Below are positions 7,880 through 14,871 of a DNA stretch of 17,507 bases, in pieces. A program made the position numbers and the translations under genes. Each line of letters opens with the position of its first letter. The first letter of the stretch is position 1. The stretch spans positions 1 to 17,507 of the forward strand of contig JAEERB010000043.1 in the NCBI GenBank assembly GCA_016285615.1, written 5' to 3'. This DNA comes from Bacteroidales bacterium. Its GTDB lineage: Bacteria; Bacteroidota; Bacteroidia; Bacteroidales; WCHB1-69. The notes beneath the pieces were generated by a model. The model was not told where the DNA came from and ran no database searches. It saw only the letters and a program-made list of their open reading frames with translations.

Positions 7880-8644
7880 TTAATTACGCACACAACGGAC
7901 AGAATAACCGTTTCCCTTGTATATAGGCTCGCTTCTCTGAGAATCAAAGTTGTTAGAAATGACCTGAGACAATGCATCAGAACCATCATAACTATCAGAA
8001 TTCCAAAAGTAAGCATTATCTCCAAAACCGAAATAGCTGCCATCGTAGCCTCCAGCGGGAACAGCAGAAAATCCGGAGAAGTTATTCTCTGAAGGTTCGC
8101 AGCCTGGCCTACCACTATGGAAGTTCATATCCCACCCTTTCGTTGATGACAAAGCTTTGATGACCGAAGTATGGGTAAGTTCATCCGCTTCAATTTGCAT
8201 TTCCACACAATGAACCATATAGAGCCATTCCGTATCGCTCGGCAGATGCCAACCGTCGGGACAAATGCCCTGCACACCACTGGGAAAATCATTACTACCT
8301 GTTGAACCATGCATGGCGGCCAACCAATCGTACAGATAACCGTACTGCTTCACATTAGAGGCTTCACCATCAGGATAAAAACGATGACCGCCGTTGCTCG
8401 GACCAGAGCCAACCAATGGGATTTCCGTACCATCGGGATATTTTGTGGTTCGCAAGTTTTCTGCCATCCACACCTGGCCGCCTATCTTCACGGCATCGTA
8501 TTTATTGCCATCCACATCTTTGACAGCATTTTTTATAATCTCACTGTGAATATTGCCATCCTCCTTGTGGCATGAAACAAACATAAAAGGCACTATCAAA
8601 CAGGCCATTACACAAAGTTTCAATAGATGAGTTGTCTTTTTCAT
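7880..8644 (-). CDS. FISUMP-domain lipoprotein
   Basis: This is a 254-aa lipoprotein with a type II signal: a basic MKKTTHLLK start, a hydrophobic core, and a lipobox FVSC with the lipid-bearing Cys at 25. The following HKEDG includes acidic residues, as in many Bacteroidota lipoproteins exported to the surface; surface display is therefore plausible but unproven. The rest is a single FISUMP domain (about 42-254) with VKIGGQVWMAENLRTTKYPDG, GYLYDWLAAM, GICPDGWHLPSDTEW, GFSAVPAGGY, FWNS and the terminal YSVRCVRN. Unlike the large FISUMP proteins it has no Fn3-like repeats. The gene starts 29 nt after the folP stop with no visible promoter between them, so it is probably transcribed from the folP promoter. 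Confidence 0.88.
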   Translation of the reverse strand: MKKTTHLLKLCVMACLIVPFMFVSCHKEDGNIHSEIIKNAVKDVDGNKYDAVKIGGQVWMAENLRTTKYPDGTEIPLVGSGPSNGGHRFYPDGEASNVKQYGYLYDWLAAMHGSTGSNDFPSGVQGICPDGWHLPSDTEWLYMVHCVEMQIEADELTHTSVIKALSSTKGWDMNFHSGRPGCEPSENNFSGFSAVPAGGYDGSYFGFGDNAYFWNSDSYDGSDALSQVISNNFDSQRSEPIYKGNGYSVRCVRN

Positions 8645-8673
8645 AGTGTTTGTATTTTAGATTAATGATTCTC

Positions 8674-9477
8674 TTATTTCAACAGCGCACACGTGGCGGC
8701 CACATCATGCACCCGCAATATGTTGGCGCCGTTGGCGATGGCGCGCTTCGTCGCCTCTAAGGTGGCAGGCAACGCCTCCTCGGGTGTTCTTCCCAACGGC
8801 TTGTATATCATCGACTTTCGCGACAGGCCGACCAACAAGGGCAGGTTAAAAGTGGTAAAAAGTTTCAGATTATCCAAAATCTGCCAGTTCTGCTCCACCG
8901 TCTTGCCAAAGCCGAAGCCCGGGTCGATGATGATATCATTGGCACCCAGTTGGCGTAAAGTGGCGAGTTGCTTGCCAAAGAACTGCATCATCTCGGCCAA
9001 AATATGCTCATATTGCGTCTGTTGTTGCATCACGGCAGGCTTGGCCGATGTATGCATCAGACAATAAGGCACTTGCGCTTCGGCAACCACTTTCAGCATT
9101 TGCGGCTCAAAAGTGCCGCCCGACACGTCGTTAATCATAGCGGCACCGGCAGCGATGGCTTCACGGGCCACTTGTGCACGCCAAGTGTCTATCGAGACCA
9201 GCGCTTCGGGGTAAGCGTCCAGTATCCACTCCAGCGCCTCCAGCACGCGACTGCATTCCATCGTCTCGTCCACATCGGCAGCGCCCGGTCGCGTCGAAAC
9301 CGCCCCCAAGTCGATGATAGCAGCTCCCTCATCGAGGATCTGCCCTGCTCGCTTCAACACCTTGTCGCGCGAAGTATATCTGCCACCATCGTAGAACGAA
9401 TCCTCGGTGTAGTTCAGAATACCCATCACCACTGGCGTGTCGAGCGAAAGAAGGCGTGACTTGAGATTGATAAACAT
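8674..9477 (-). CDS. folP: Dihydropteroate synthase
   Basis: This 267-aa cytosolic enzyme of folate synthesis joins 6-hydroxymethyl-dihydropterin diphosphate to 4-aminobenzoate and is the sulfonamide target. With the start at 9477, the signature residues fall where expected from E. coli FolP: N22 in GILNYTEDSF, the STRPGA loop at 61-66, D97 in SIDTW, N116 in INDVSGG, D185 in DPGFGFGKT, K221 in GLSRKSM, and R255/H257 in RVHDV. An upstream in-frame ATG at 9555 is rejected because it lies upstream of the -7 element and adds 26 non-family residues. The usual N-V-T-P-DSF is NYTEDSF here, and GG before the STRPGA loop is GA. A FISUMP lipoprotein follows directly. Confidence 0.95.
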   Translation of the reverse strand: MFINLKSRLLSLDTPVVMGILNYTEDSFYDGGRYTSRDKVLKRAGQILDEGAAIIDLGAVSTRPGAADVDETMECSRVLEALEWILDAYPEALVSIDTWRAQVAREAIAAGAAMINDVSGGTFEPQMLKVVAEAQVPYCLMHTSAKPAVMQQQTQYEHILAEMMQFFGKQLATLRQLGANDIIIDPGFGFGKTVEQNWQILDNLKLFTTFNLPLLVGLSRKSMIYKPLGRTPEEALPATLEATKRAIANGANILRVHDVAATCALLK

Positions 9478-9495
9478 ACTTGACAAATTAAAGTG

Positions 9496-9528
9496 CAAAA
9501 ATAGCCATTTTTCATCTTGAAAACTGCA
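9496..9528 (-). promoter_or_regulatory. folP promoter
   Basis: On the minus strand, TATTTTTG (9503-9496) matches the TAnnTTTG -7 consensus. A TTG (9528-9526) lies 22 nt upstream of it, slightly longer than the usual spacing. Transcription would start near 9489, giving a leader of about 12 nt before the ATG at 9477. This supports the shorter folP start. Confidence 0.6.
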
Positions 9529-9547
9529 AGAAAAATCATTACTTTTG
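9517..9547 (+). promoter_or_regulatory. Promoter of the 1492-aa secreted protein gene
   Basis: TTG (9517-9519), a 20-nt spacer and TACTTTTG (9540-9547) match the Bacteroidota -33/-7 promoter very well. Transcription would start near 9554, about 16 nt before the ATG at 9570. It overlaps the upstream part of the divergent folP promoter, so the two could interfere or be co-regulated. Confidence 0.72.
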
Positions 9548-9569
9548 TAAACCATTAACTTCGTAGAAC

Positions 9570-12500
9570 ATGAAAAGAATTTTCCTGCTTACAGTCATCC
9601 TGATAAGTTCCTTTTATTGTGCAGCACAACGTTTTACAGCCTTCTCTCCCGACCCGTCGCAGACGATTGAAGACATGAAGGAATTCTCGGCCACCGTGCC
9701 CAAAGAGAAGCAAAAAGAGGCCGCCCTGCTCGTGGAGGAATTCACCGCCTTTTGGAACAGTCCCGAAATGGACTATGAATTTCAGGAAAATTTCATCAAG
9801 GTAGCCAACCAGATGCTCAAAAAGCACTTGCGCTTTTTCCCGCATTTCAAATCATATATACATGCTTATCAAGCATTTCTGAATAGCGACCTGACCGACA
9901 ACAACAAAGAGTGGGACAAAATCATCAAGTACCACATTATCAACGACGGCAACACCTTCCACAACAAGATGGACAACTACACGGCTCTGTTCACCGCCAA
10001 CATGCTGGTGACCTCGACCAACTCGCGCTGGCGCAGTGAAAACCCGGCCGACGCGTTAGGCTTTGATAAAGAACCTTTTATAGAATTCAAAAAGACCGAC
10101 CTCACTGGCTGCTCCAAACAAGACAGTCTGATTATCTACGGCACTTCGGGACGCTACTTCCCCTCATCCTTACGCTGGGAAGGCCAAGGCGGCGAAGTCT
10201 ATTGGGACCGCGCCGGCATCGGCAATGATGTGAAAGCCGTTATCGCCGACTACAACATCGACCTGCGGCAGCCGCGATTCACCGCCGAGAATGCCCTACT
10301 ACACTACCCCGCCCTCTTCGGCTATCCGTTGAAAGGACGCCTCGAAGACAAAGCCGGCTTACTCACCACGGAAGAAAAAGCCACTTACCCACGTTTTAAG
10401 AGTTACGATAACAACATCGTTATCAAGGATATATACAAAAATGTGGACTATATGGGCGGCTTCGAGCTGCAAGGCAGTTCCATCCTCGGCTCGTCTGACG
10501 GCGCAAACCTCGGCAAACTGCTGATTTACAAAGATGGAAAAATCATCATCAGAGTCGAGGCTCGCAGTTATCTGTTTAAGGAAGATATTGTCCTCTCGAA
10601 CGATTCGCGCGTCAGCATCTACATCGAAGAGGACTCGATTTACCACCCCGCCGCCAACTTCCGCTACAACGAAGCCACCGACGAGCTGCTCATCAGCCGC
10701 ACCCACAACGGCATCGGCCGCACGCCCTTCTTCGACTCGTACCACCGCATGGATATCACCGTGGAGAGTATCTACTGGAAAACTACCGAAGAAACCATTG
10801 AGTTCAAGGCACTTGTAGGACAAGCCACCCAAACGCCTGCCATCTTTGAGTCGCAGAACTTCTTCGACCACCACACCATGGGCAAGATTCAGGGCTACAA
10901 CGAAGAGAATCCGCTCTATACGCTTTGGAAAATCTTCAGAGCACACGGCTACGAACGCGTGAAATTCCAAACCGTGGTCAGCTACTTCAACAAAGACGTC
11001 GCCGACATCCGCGCCCTGCTCATCGAACTGGCCGCCATGGGCTTCATCGAATATGACATCAACACCGACGAGATCCTCTACCGCAAAAAGATTGCCCAGT
11101 ACCTGAACAACGATGTAGGCCGCAAGGATTACGACAATATCGTGCTGGAATCGAAGACACACTACGCCGCCATGAGCCTGCTGAACAACGAGTTGCGTGT
11201 TACTGGCTGCGAGTTCTTCGTGCTCAGCGACTCGCAAATTGTCAATGTCTACCCGCGTGGCGAGAAGGTGACCGTGAAGAAGAACCGCGACATGAACTTC
11301 TCAGGCCGCATTGTGGCAGGCCTCTTCGACTTTGTGCCGCACAACTGCGAATTCAAATACGACGAGTTCAAGGTGGAGATGGACATCATCGACTCGATGA
11401 TTATGTATGTGGAAGACAAGAACTCGAAGCAGAATATGTACGGCGAGTACCGCCTGCGCGAAGTTACCAGCCGCATTGAGGAACTCAGCGGCACACTCTA
11501 CATCGATGTTCCAGAGAACAAGTCGGGCCTGGTCAACTACCCCGACTACCCCATCTTTGAAAGCCGCAAGGGCGGCAAGGTGTTCTACGACCAGAAATAC
11601 GTGCAGAACGGCGCCTACAAGCGCGACCGCTTCTACTATCTTGTGGATGTCTTCAGGCTCAAGAACTTGGACAACTTCGACACCGACTCCATCAACTTTA
11701 CTGGCGAGCTGGTTTCCGGAGGCATCTTTCCCAACATACGAGAGCCCCTCAAGGTGCGCCCCGACTTCTCGCTGGGCTTTGTGCACCGCTCGAACGGCAT
11801 TGACATGTATGGTGGCAAAGCCAATTATCGGAATGTTATAGACCTAAGCAACAGAGGATTACGAGGAAACGGCCACATAAACTACCTAACCTCCGTCTCC
11901 TACTCCGACGACTATATCTTCTTCTTGGATAAGACTGTTGGCGAGGTCAAATCGCATGTAGTGAACGAGCAGATAGCCGGCACCGAATTCCCGCCCGCCT
12001 CGGTAGAAAATGCCAAACTGCAATGGTTCCCCTACAAAGACGCCATGTATATTTATACCCAGAAGACGCCCATGTCTATCTTCAATGAGTTGACACTGAC
12101 TGGCAACTCAAAGTTGACACCCAACGGCATGTTTGGCACGGGCGTAGCCAAGTTCAAGCGCGCCGACCTTACCTCTAACCTATTCAGTTTCAAGCATCAC
12201 GAGTTGCTGGCCGACACCGCCGACCTGCGCATCTTCTCGCTGGAATCGACCGACGAGTTTGTCTTCACCACCGACAACTACAACTCGCACATCGACTTCA
12301 AGACCCGCAAGGGACATTTCGTCTCCAACGGCGAGGCTTCGGAAATCATCTTCGTCAAGAACGAGTTTAAGGCCAATGCCTCGGTATTCGATTGGGATCC
12401 CATTGACGACGACATTTTGCGCTTCCGCTGGGATGACGACCCCTACAAAGATGTGGACATCCAGAACACGCCCGTTAGAGACCTGATTGAGATGGAAAGT

Positions 12501-14048
12501 CGTGGCAACGAGTTAGTTTCCACCAATCCCGAAAAGAGACGGCTCCGTTTCACCGCCCTCACCGCCGAGTTTAACTTCGCCAAGAATATTATCAACGCCC
12601 ATGGTGTTCGCTTCATCCATGTAGCGGATGCCGCAGTCTTCCCCTACGAAGGCGAGGTGACCATTCTGGAACACGCCGAAATCGTGCCACTGGAAAAAGC
12701 GCGTTTACTTGCCGGCCGCTACAACAAATACCACGAACTGCACGACTGCCACATCGAGGTTGAATCGCGCGACCACTTTATCGGTTATGGCGATTATGAT
12801 TACATGAACAAGGAACTCGGCTATGCGCAAGTTATCCACTTCGACACACTGTGGACTTTGAAGCGCACCCACGGCGAAGGTAAGATTCCGCTAACGCAAA
12901 ACTTCCTCTTCTCGCCTCACTTTGCCTTCGACGGCCGCGTACAACTTTATAGCGAAGAGCAGTTGCTGAAATTCATCGGTGGCGTTGAAATCGTACAGAA
13001 TTGCGACACCATCAAGCACGCCCGACTGCGTATCAGCCAGCAGATTAACCCCGACAGCATCTTCGTTGAAGTGCACGACAGAAGCAAGGATGTCACCGAC
13101 CGCAAAGTTGTCATTGCCGTGGCCTCCTCCAACCGTACTGGCCGCATCTACACGGCTTTCGGTACTGCCAAAGACCAGTTCAACGACTCAGAATACATCT
13201 CCGTCTTCGGCCATATTATGTACGACAATGAGGAGCATCTCTTCAAGGCCGCTTCGCTCGACAAACTGCTTGACCCCGAGATTCCAGGCAACATGATCAC
13301 CCTCGACCCTGAAGAGTGTATCGCCAAAGGTATCGGCGCCATCGACATGGGAGCCAAGTTGGGACGTGTTGAGTTCAACACCAACGGTACCATCACCAAC
13401 TACATGAAAGCCGACTCGGCCGTAATGAACCTCACCACCTCCATCAACTTCTTCTTCAACGACAACTCGATGAAGACCTTGTACGACTACATCGAAAGCT
13501 CCTCCAATCTGGAATTCGTTGATTTCTCGGATGATGACTCCTACGAGATGGCCTTAATCAACATGCTCGGCCAGGATGAATACAAGAAATACCAACGCGA
13601 TGTAGCCCTGCGCGGACAGGTGAAAAAGCTGCCCAAGAACCTGCAAGTGCAGTTCCTCTTCGGCAATATCGACTTCGTATGGGACCGCATCAACAAGGCG
13701 TTCACCTCGCAATACGAGCTACCCGTGCTGATCTGCGGTGCCCGAGAAGTGAACAAGATGGTGCCCGGCCGCATCGTCATCGAGAAGCGCGGCTCGCGCA
13801 ACCGACTGTTCATCTACTTCGAGTTCGACGAGAGCTTCTTCTTCTTCCAGTTTGAAAATAACAACATGTACGGCTACTCCTCCGACAAGAAGTTCAACAA
13901 CGCCATCTCCGACCTGCCCGCCAAGAAGAGAATGCTGCAGTCAGGCAACGGCCTGCCGTCGTTCACCTACAAACTCGGCAACAAGTCGCAGAAGAACAAG
14001 TTCACAAAGAAATACTACTACGTTCCCGAACCGGAAGACGAATACTAA
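9570..14048 (+). CDS. Large exported protein of unknown function (1492 aa)
   Basis: I do not recognise a named family. The start carries a signal peptide (MKRIFLLTVILISSFYCAAQ), so the protein is exported, probably to the periplasm or outer membrane. Residues about 30-150 are helical and rich in charged and aromatic residues. From about 175 onward the sequence is mostly short beta-strand-like stretches rich in Asn, Asp, Phe and Tyr. Part of this (for example 995-1045 and 1130-1180) has a loose OstA/LptA-like or beta-helix feel, which is only an impression. An insert at about 448-515 (YTLWKIFRAHGYERVKF, then IELAAMGFIEYDINTDEIL) looks helical and winged-helix-like. The C-terminus has RLFIYFEFDESFFFFQFE (about 1412-1429) and a basic stretch before an acidic end (PEPEDEY). 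There is no T9SS C-terminal domain and no lipobox. It is monocistronic from its own strong promoter. Confidence 0.85.
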   Translation: MKRIFLLTVILISSFYCAAQRFTAFSPDPSQTIEDMKEFSATVPKEKQKEAALLVEEFTAFWNSPEMDYEFQENFIKVANQMLKKHLRFFPHFKSYIHAYQAFLNSDLTDNNKEWDKIIKYHIINDGNTFHNKMDNYTALFTANMLVTSTNSRWRSENPADALGFDKEPFIEFKKTDLTGCSKQDSLIIYGTSGRYFPSSLRWEGQGGEVYWDRAGIGNDVKAVIADYNIDLRQPRFTAENALLHYPALFGYPLKGRLEDKAGLLTTEEKATYPRFKSYDNNIVIKDIYKNVDYMGGFELQGSSILGSSDGANLGKLLIYKDGKIIIRVEARSYLFKEDIVLSNDSRVSIYIEEDSIYHPAANFRYNEATDELLISRTHNGIGRTPFFDSYHRMDITVESIYWKTTEETIEFKALVGQATQTPAIFESQNFFDHHTMGKIQGYNEENPLYTLWKIFRAHGYERVKFQTVVSYFNKDVADIRALLIELAAMGFIEYDINTDEILYRKKIAQYLNNDVGRKDYDNIVLESKTHYAAMSLLNNELRVTGCEFFVLSDSQIVNVYPRGEKVTVKKNRDMNFSGRIVAGLFDFVPHNCEFKYDEFKVEMDIIDSMIMYVEDKNSKQNMYGEYRLREVTSRIEELSGTLYIDVPENKSGLVNYPDYPIFESRKGGKVFYDQKYVQNGAYKRDRFYYLVDVFRLKNLDNFDTDSINFTGELVSGGIFPNIREPLKVRPDFSLGFVHRSNGIDMYGGKANYRNVIDLSNRGLRGNGHINYLTSVSYSDDYIFFLDKTVGEVKSHVVNEQIAGTEFPPASVENAKLQWFPYKDAMYIYTQKTPMSIFNELTLTGNSKLTPNGMFGTGVAKFKRADLTSNLFSFKHHELLADTADLRIFSLESTDEFVFTTDNYNSHIDFKTRKGHFVSNGEASEIIFVKNEFKANASVFDWDPIDDDILRFRWDDDPYKDVDIQNTPVRDLIEMESRGNELVSTNPEKRRLRFTALTAEFNFAKNIINAHGVRFIHVADAAVFPYEGEVTILEHAEIVPLEKARLLAGRYNKYHELHDCHIEVESRDHFIGYGDYDYMNKELGYAQVIHFDTLWTLKRTHGEGKIPLTQNFLFSPHFAFDGRVQLYSEEQLLKFIGGVEIVQNCDTIKHARLRISQQINPDSIFVEVHDRSKDVTDRKVVIAVASSNRTGRIYTAFGTAKDQFNDSEYISVFGHIMYDNEEHLFKAASLDKLLDPEIPGNMITLDPEECIAKGIGAIDMGAKLGRVEFNTNGTITNYMKADSAVMNLTTSINFFFNDNSMKTLYDYIESSSNLEFVDFSDDDSYEMALINMLGQDEYKKYQRDVALRGQVKKLPKNLQVQFLFGNIDFVWDRINKAFTSQYELPVLICGAREVNKMVPGRIVIEKRGSRNRLFIYFEFDESFFFFQFENNNMYGYSSDKKFNNAISDLPAKKRMLQSGNGLPSFTYKLGNKSQKNKFTKKYYYVPEPEDEY

Positions 14049-14070
14049 TTGATAATGTACAATATCAATT
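14047..14070. repeat. Palindromic AATTGATA-N8-TATCAATT directly at the stop codon
   Basis: AATTGATA (14047-14054) and TATCAATT (14063-14070) form a perfect 8-bp inverted repeat around ATGTACAA, overlapping the last two bases of the TAA stop. It is followed by ACAATTGTTGATTGTG. The ATAATGTACAAT core is shared with the repeat between the GH2 genes. It may end or stabilise the transcript of the 1492-aa gene, but it has no GC-rich stem. Confidence 0.55.
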
Positions 14071-14101
14071 ACAATTGTTGATTGTGAGTGGTTTCACACT
14101 C

Positions 14102-14821
14102 TCATGGCAAAGATTTCAACTGTTTTAACAATTCTTTCCCAACATCTGTTTTTTGCATATTCGATAGCATACCCAACGGAACATTGCGCGCAGGACAATT
14201 TACAAATGGTATGCCGTTAAGGTTATAGCAATCAACGACAAAAGGTTTTGCGCGAGCAGTTCCCTTGCTTGTATGAGTAACTGTAATAATGCCTGACTTG
14301 GATAATGGTATGCCTAAGTTGTTTATAAAAGTTTTTGATATTGATGCTATAATCAAATGAGGTTGCAAAGCCATAACAAGAGCCAACCATATGGGAATGC
14401 CTTCTATACTCAACACAGATTTGTCACAAGCGGTCAAGTGCGACCATGTAGGATCTGTTGCCCAAGGGGAAGCAATATCAGTATGTAAAGCGCGATTGGG
14501 CCGATCACTATAATAGCTGGCGTTCAAACCCATTAACACATGCTCAAATGATGAAAACCATGTTTTATAAGGATTAATATCAAAATATTGATTCCAAGCG
14601 TCAATCAGAGAGGAAAGACTCTTTGGATTATAGGATGGGAATCTCAAAGATGAAGAATAACAACTTGTTGTTTTGTCCTGAAATTCGTGAAACGAAGGAT
14701 TTATTCCTACTGTAATGATACGCAGCCTGGATTTCTGATATGCGGGAAGATTACCGAACCAATGAATAGGCATATTACCTACTATTGCATAAGTTGTAAT
14801 AGGTAAAGAAACGGGGACCAT
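14102..14821 (-). CDS. Orphan protein with uracil-DNA-glycosylase-like motifs (239 aa)
   Basis: This is a soluble protein without a signal peptide. Residues 34-43 (RIITVGINPS) resemble motif 1 of the uracil-DNA-glycosylase superfamily, where TDG/SMUG-type members have G-x-N-P. ALHTDIASPWATDPTWSHL (111-129) is a strongly patterned central block that I associate with uncharacterised proteins of this type. VTHTSKG (181-187) could be the second superfamily motif, normally HPS or NPS. NPYKTWFSSFEHVL (83-96) is probably a helix in the core. A base-excision repair or nucleic-acid-binding role is inference, and catalysis is not assured. Two sampled 60-nt stretches are 43-45% GC, lower than a 58% stretch sampled in the 1492-aa gene, which hints at a different history. 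It starts 50 nt after the FISUMP gene stop; co-transcription is possible. Confidence 0.7.
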   Translation of the reverse strand: MVPVSLPITTYAIVGNMPIHWFGNLPAYQKSRLRIITVGINPSFHEFQDKTTSCYSSSLRFPSYNPKSLSSLIDAWNQYFDINPYKTWFSSFEHVLMGLNASYYSDRPNRALHTDIASPWATDPTWSHLTACDKSVLSIEGIPIWLALVMALQPHLIIASISKTFINNLGIPLSKSGIITVTHTSKGTARAKPFVVDCYNLNGIPFVNCPARNVPLGMLSNMQKTDVGKELLKQLKSLP

Positions 14822-14871
14822 AATATATAAATACTAAATAATATTGTTCTTACTTTTCTGACAATAGAGTT

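Noticed and set aside
5097..8644. Repeated FISUMP and Fn3 segments as a CRISPR array or insertion sequence
   Set aside because: The repeats are long, in frame and diverged at third codon positions. There are no regular spacers, terminal inverted repeats or transposase.
9478..9555. Upstream start for folP at 9555
   Set aside because: It lies upstream of the folP -7 element, so the transcript would not include it. Starting at 9477 puts the active-site residues at the family's usual numbers.
10359..11237. 292-codon minus-strand open frame inside the 1492-aa gene
   Set aside because: The sense gene has continuous coding over 4.5 kb, a signal peptide and a promoter. The antisense frame is a shadow rich in Val, Ala and His with no start context.
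13827..13849. TTC microsatellite (AGCTTCTTCTTCTTCCAG) as a phase-variation tract
   Set aside because: The unit is three bases, so slippage would not shift the frame, and four copies are too few. It simply encodes the Phe run.
14086..14101. GAGTG-GTTTCA-CACTC hairpin between the convergent genes as a terminator
   Set aside because: The stem is only 5 bp and no T-run follows on either strand.
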